Of a stretch of DNA of 64,000 nucleotides, positions 61,436-64,000 are shown in pieces. The position numbers and the translations under genes were made by a program. Each line of letters begins with the position of its first letter. Position 1 is the stretch's first letter. This stretch comes from Anaerolineae bacterium (lineage in GTDB: Bacteria > Chloroflexota > Anaerolineae > Aggregatilineales > Phototrophicaceae), in the NCBI GenBank assembly GCA_022822545.1, contig JAJEBE010000056.1, positions 40,287-104,286 on the forward strand, read 5' to 3'. Under the pieces are notes generated by a model. It was not told the origin of the DNA and made no database searches. It saw nothing but the letters and a program-made list of their open reading frames with translations.

Positions 61436-62437
61436 TTAACGATAGCCGGCGATGGCCAATTCCTCCACCTGCTCGTAGTTGCTGGCGTCGATGAAACCGG
61501 CGCCGGTATCGGCATTCAGCGGCGCCAGGCCGAATTTCGCCGTCTGGCAGATGCTGAGGATGGGCAGGTAACCTTGCAGGAAGGGCTGCTGATCGGCAGT
61601 CAGGTGAATCCAGTCATCGGCGAAGCCCTGCATGATGAACTCGTTGGTGTCGAAGCCGATGGCTTTGACTTGACCCGCTTCCAGCCCGGCCGCTTCAAAG
61701 TAGGTCTGGGTGTTGCCAAGTACCTGGCCACCGGAGAAAACGACCATCTTTGTGTCCGAATTGTCGGTGAGGGCGGCGACCATTGCCGGAATGCCAAGAT
61801 TGGGGTCGGCGGCCCAGGTCGGCGCCGAGTCGACATGGACGATTTCCATGCCGGCCGCTTCCAGCGCTTCCCAGGTTCCCAATTCGCGCAGCGCGCGTTC
61901 CCGCTGCGCCAGGTTTGCGAGGACAATCGCCTTGTCACCTTCGCCGAAGCCAAACTGGCGCAACGCCTCTTCGCCCAGGGCGCGGCCCTGTGATTGCAGT
62001 TGCGCGCCGACATAACCGCCGCCGTAACGGGCGCGGACTTGGTCGACATCGACATTCTGATACATCATGATGATGCCGGCTTCGGCCGCTTCCGCCGCCA
62101 GCGGCATGATGGCTTCGTTGCCCGGGTGGCCCATCATAGCGATACCGTCGGGGGCCTGGGCGACCGCTTCGCGCAATTGCTGCGTCATCAACTCGCTATC
62201 CCAGCCGGAGAAGACATATTCGACATTGGCGCCCAAGTCCCGCTCGGCCGCCAGCGCGCCACGATAGACGATGCCGGCGAAGGCGTCGCCCTCGGTGCCG
62301 CCGGCGAAGAAGCGGATCGTCACGCCCTCGCACCAATGCGCCCGGTCGAGGTCGTCTTGGGCGAGCGCGGGGGCCGCAATCGCAACGAGCATCGTCAAGA
62401 TCATCAAAAGACTTATACCGCGGAAATACTTAGACAT
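61436..62437 (-). CDS. Ribose-type ABC sugar-binding protein
   Basis: A 333-residue exported protein with signal MSKYFRGISLLMILTMLVAIAAPALAQ. The periplasmic-binding-protein type I fold is indicated by APDGIAMMGHPGNEAIMPLA, the interdomain IVLANLAQRERALREL and KAIGFDTNEFI. GGAGG lies before the ATG at 62437. It is first in the operon with ATPase and permease. Gfo/Idh/MocA at 58301 suggests an aldose or inositol ligand. Confidence 0.9.
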   Translation of the reverse strand: MSKYFRGISLLMILTMLVAIAAPALAQDDLDRAHWCEGVTIRFFAGGTEGDAFAGIVYRGALAAERDLGANVEYVFSGWDSELMTQQLREAVAQAPDGIAMMGHPGNEAIMPLAAEAAEAGIIMMYQNVDVDQVRARYGGGYVGAQLQSQGRALGEEALRQFGFGEGDKAIVLANLAQRERALRELGTWEALEAAGMEIVHVDSAPTWAADPNLGIPAMVAALTDNSDTKMVVFSGGQVLGNTQTYFEAAGLEAGQVKAIGFDTNEFIMQGFADDWIHLTADQQPFLQGYLPILSICQTAKFGLAPLNADTGAGFIDASNYEQVEELAIAGYR

Positions 62438-62636
62438 GCTTGCCTCCATATAGTGTTACGAAAATAAGCTGCCAGCGTCCGCCACTGACCCGCGCAGTCT
62501 AGCAGATATTCGCCTGCTCCGCCACGTTCAGGGGAGGGGAGTGAGGGCGTCTCAATGCGAAATGGCTCAACCTGCGTTATACTGTCCAATCGGATTTGCT
62601 TGAGCAATTCGTTTAGCATCTAAATCGGAGGTAGTC

Positions 62637-64000
62637 ATGTTCAAACGTTTCGTTTTTCTATGCTTGGTCCTGTGCCTCGCCCTGCTCTCGTCCACCGCTT
62701 TGGCGCAGGATGATATTCTGCTTTACGGCGGCAATCAGGATATCGACAACATCGACCCGGCAACCGGCGAGAATTACTCCATCAACGCCGCTTTGCGCAG
62801 CCTGTATGACGCGCTCTTCATTGCTCGGGGCAGCGACATTGAACCGCATTTAGTGGAGAGCTATGAAGTCAGCGATGACGCCACCGTCTGGACCTTCACC
62901 CTGCACGATCATGCCGTCTTCCAAGATGGCAGCCCGGTGACCGCCGATGCTGTCGTTTACAGCTTCAACCGCATGATGGCGATTTCCGGTCCGCCCACTT
63001 GGCGCTGGGAAACGATCACCGATGAGAATTCGGCGCAGGCCCTCGATGAGCACACCGTTCAATTCACCTTGACCCAGCCCTACGCGCCCTTCATCGGCAC
63101 GCTAACGCAGCTTTTCGTCGTCAACCCCGCCATTGTCGAAGGGAACCTGGGCGACGATATGGGCCAGACCTACCTCAAAGAGAATGCCGCTGGTTCCGGC
63201 CCCTTCACGCAAGGGCGCTGGGAAATCGGCAATATCTATGAGTTCTCCGCGGTTGAGGATTACTGGGCGGGCTGGACCGGCGATGACCATTTGGATGGCT
63301 TCGTGTGGATCATCCAGCGCGATGGCGCCACGCAATTGAACTCCTTGCTCGCTGGCGAAACGCACGTCGCCGATCAAGCGACTCCGAGCAAAAAAGACCA
63401 GATCATCGAGTCGCCGGATCATGTTTGGGAGGAGCATCCTGGCACCTATGTCAATACGCTGAAGATGAATAACCTCGGTGAATACACCAGCGATGTCAAC
63501 CTGCGTAAAGCGATCGCTCACGCGATGAACTACGAAGCGATGGTGCAGGCGCAGGAGGAAGCTGTCAGCCTGATGTTTGGGCCAACACCCGATTACATGC
63601 CAGGTTATGTCGGATCATTGGATTACCCGAGCTATGATTTGGACAAAGCGCGGGAATACCTGGCTATGACGCCCTGGGCCGATGGCGGCATCTCGCTGGA
63701 CTATGTTTACGTTACGGAACTCTCGCACGAAATAGTCCCGGGGCTGATCTTGCTGGAAGGACTGGCGGAGATTGGCATCGAGATGAACATGGTGCCGATG
63801 CTCTGGCCGGATATGGTCGCCAGTTGCGGCTCTCCGGAGACGGGACCGGACATCATCAACATTTACACGGTGCCGTCCTTCCTTGATCTCGATGCCCACC
63901 TATACAATCAGTATCACTCGGGGCAGTGGGGCAGCTTCAATTCTTGCAGTTTCTACCAGAATGATCGGGTTGATGAGCTGCTAGACACCGCGCGCGTCAC
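62637..64000 (+). CDS. Family 5 (peptide/oligosaccharide) solute-binding protein, 3' part missing
   Basis: A signal peptide (MFKRFVFLCLVLCLALLSSTALAQ) is followed by the DppA/OppA-type opening DILLYGGNQDIDNIDPATGENYS, VESYEVSDDATVWTFTL and DGSPVTADAVVYSFNRMM. The frame continues open to the window edge with 454 codons visible. GGAGG precedes the ATG. It is the first gene of a probable peptide or nickel-type importer whose permeases lie beyond the window. Ligand unknown. Confidence 0.88.
   Translation, partial: MFKRFVFLCLVLCLALLSSTALAQDDILLYGGNQDIDNIDPATGENYSINAALRSLYDALFIARGSDIEPHLVESYEVSDDATVWTFTLHDHAVFQDGSPVTADAVVYSFNRMMAISGPPTWRWETITDENSAQALDEHTVQFTLTQPYAPFIGTLTQLFVVNPAIVEGNLGDDMGQTYLKENAAGSGPFTQGRWEIGNIYEFSAVEDYWAGWTGDDHLDGFVWIIQRDGATQLNSLLAGETHVADQATPSKKDQIIESPDHVWEEHPGTYVNTLKMNNLGEYTSDVNLRKAIAHAMNYEAMVQAQEEAVSLMFGPTPDYMPGYVGSLDYPSYDLDKAREYLAMTPWADGGISLDYVYVTELSHEIVPGLILLEGLAEIGIEMNMVPMLWPDMVASCGSPETGPDIINIYTVPSFLDLDAHLYNQYHSGQWGSFNSCSFYQNDRVDELLDTARV

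Overview
The window is about 58-60% GC and looks like a Chloroflexota chromosome, probably an Anaerolineae or Caldilineae-like lineage. That placement is an inference. It rests on the long Pro/Thr 'TDTPTATAT' linkers in a secreted protein, the mix of phytanoyl-CoA dioxygenases, enolase-superfamily dehydratases, LLM flavoproteins and family-1 sugar ABC transporters, and the many GGGCGAC...GTCGCCCCTACA intergenic hairpins. I saw no rRNA, tRNA, CRISPR array, prophage or intact insertion sequence. About 57 protein genes, several gene relics and three families of small intergenic elements fill the window.

Positions 1-14000 hold a reductive pyrimidine (or related ureide) catabolism locus: dihydropyrimidinase (cut by the window edge), an LLM flavoprotein, a beta-ureidopropionase-type amidase, a CoA-acylating (methyl)malonate-semialdehyde dehydrogenase and a class III beta-alanine-type aminotransferase. 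An ABC importer follows, with a fused permease, an ATPase, a second permease and two NMT1/THI5-like binding proteins. A third binding-protein paralogue lies at 20465. Within this block are a Uma2 nuclease and an intact DUF433/DUF5615 toxin-antitoxin pair beside a decayed copy of the same pair.

Positions 14100-34100 are accessory. They carry a 1230-residue secreted protein with three related metallopeptidase-like units, a sterol-desaturase-type hydroxylase, and a PfkB kinase with a DeoR regulator, alcohol dehydrogenase and SDR. A methyltransferase, a cupin, an enolase-superfamily enzyme, three phytanoyl-CoA dioxygenase family enzymes, an aldo/keto reductase and a fatty acid desaturase follow.

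Positions 34255-46500 hold two family-1 ABC importers. The first (34255-40864) has a permease with an embedded PDZ-like domain, a MalK/UgpC-type ATPase and a glycerophosphodiesterase, suggesting glycerophosphodiester or sugar uptake. The second (43232-46495) has no ATPase gene and may borrow the first one's. A MetE-like enzyme and a Gfo/Idh/MocA oxidoreductase lie between them. A YesL-like membrane protein and a heme A synthase/heme O synthase/cytochrome c cluster come next.

Positions 50400-64000 hold a B12-dependent diol dehydratase with fused large and medium subunits. After it come acid-sugar catabolic genes (two further enolase-superfamily members, a glucarate dehydratase and a dihydrodipicolinate synthase family enzyme), a ribose-type ABC importer with an associated oxidoreductase, and the start of a peptide-type binding protein. 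Overall the window suits a heterotroph importing and oxidising pyrimidines, sugar acids, polyols and sugars, with aerobic respiration implied by heme A synthesis and the oxygenases.
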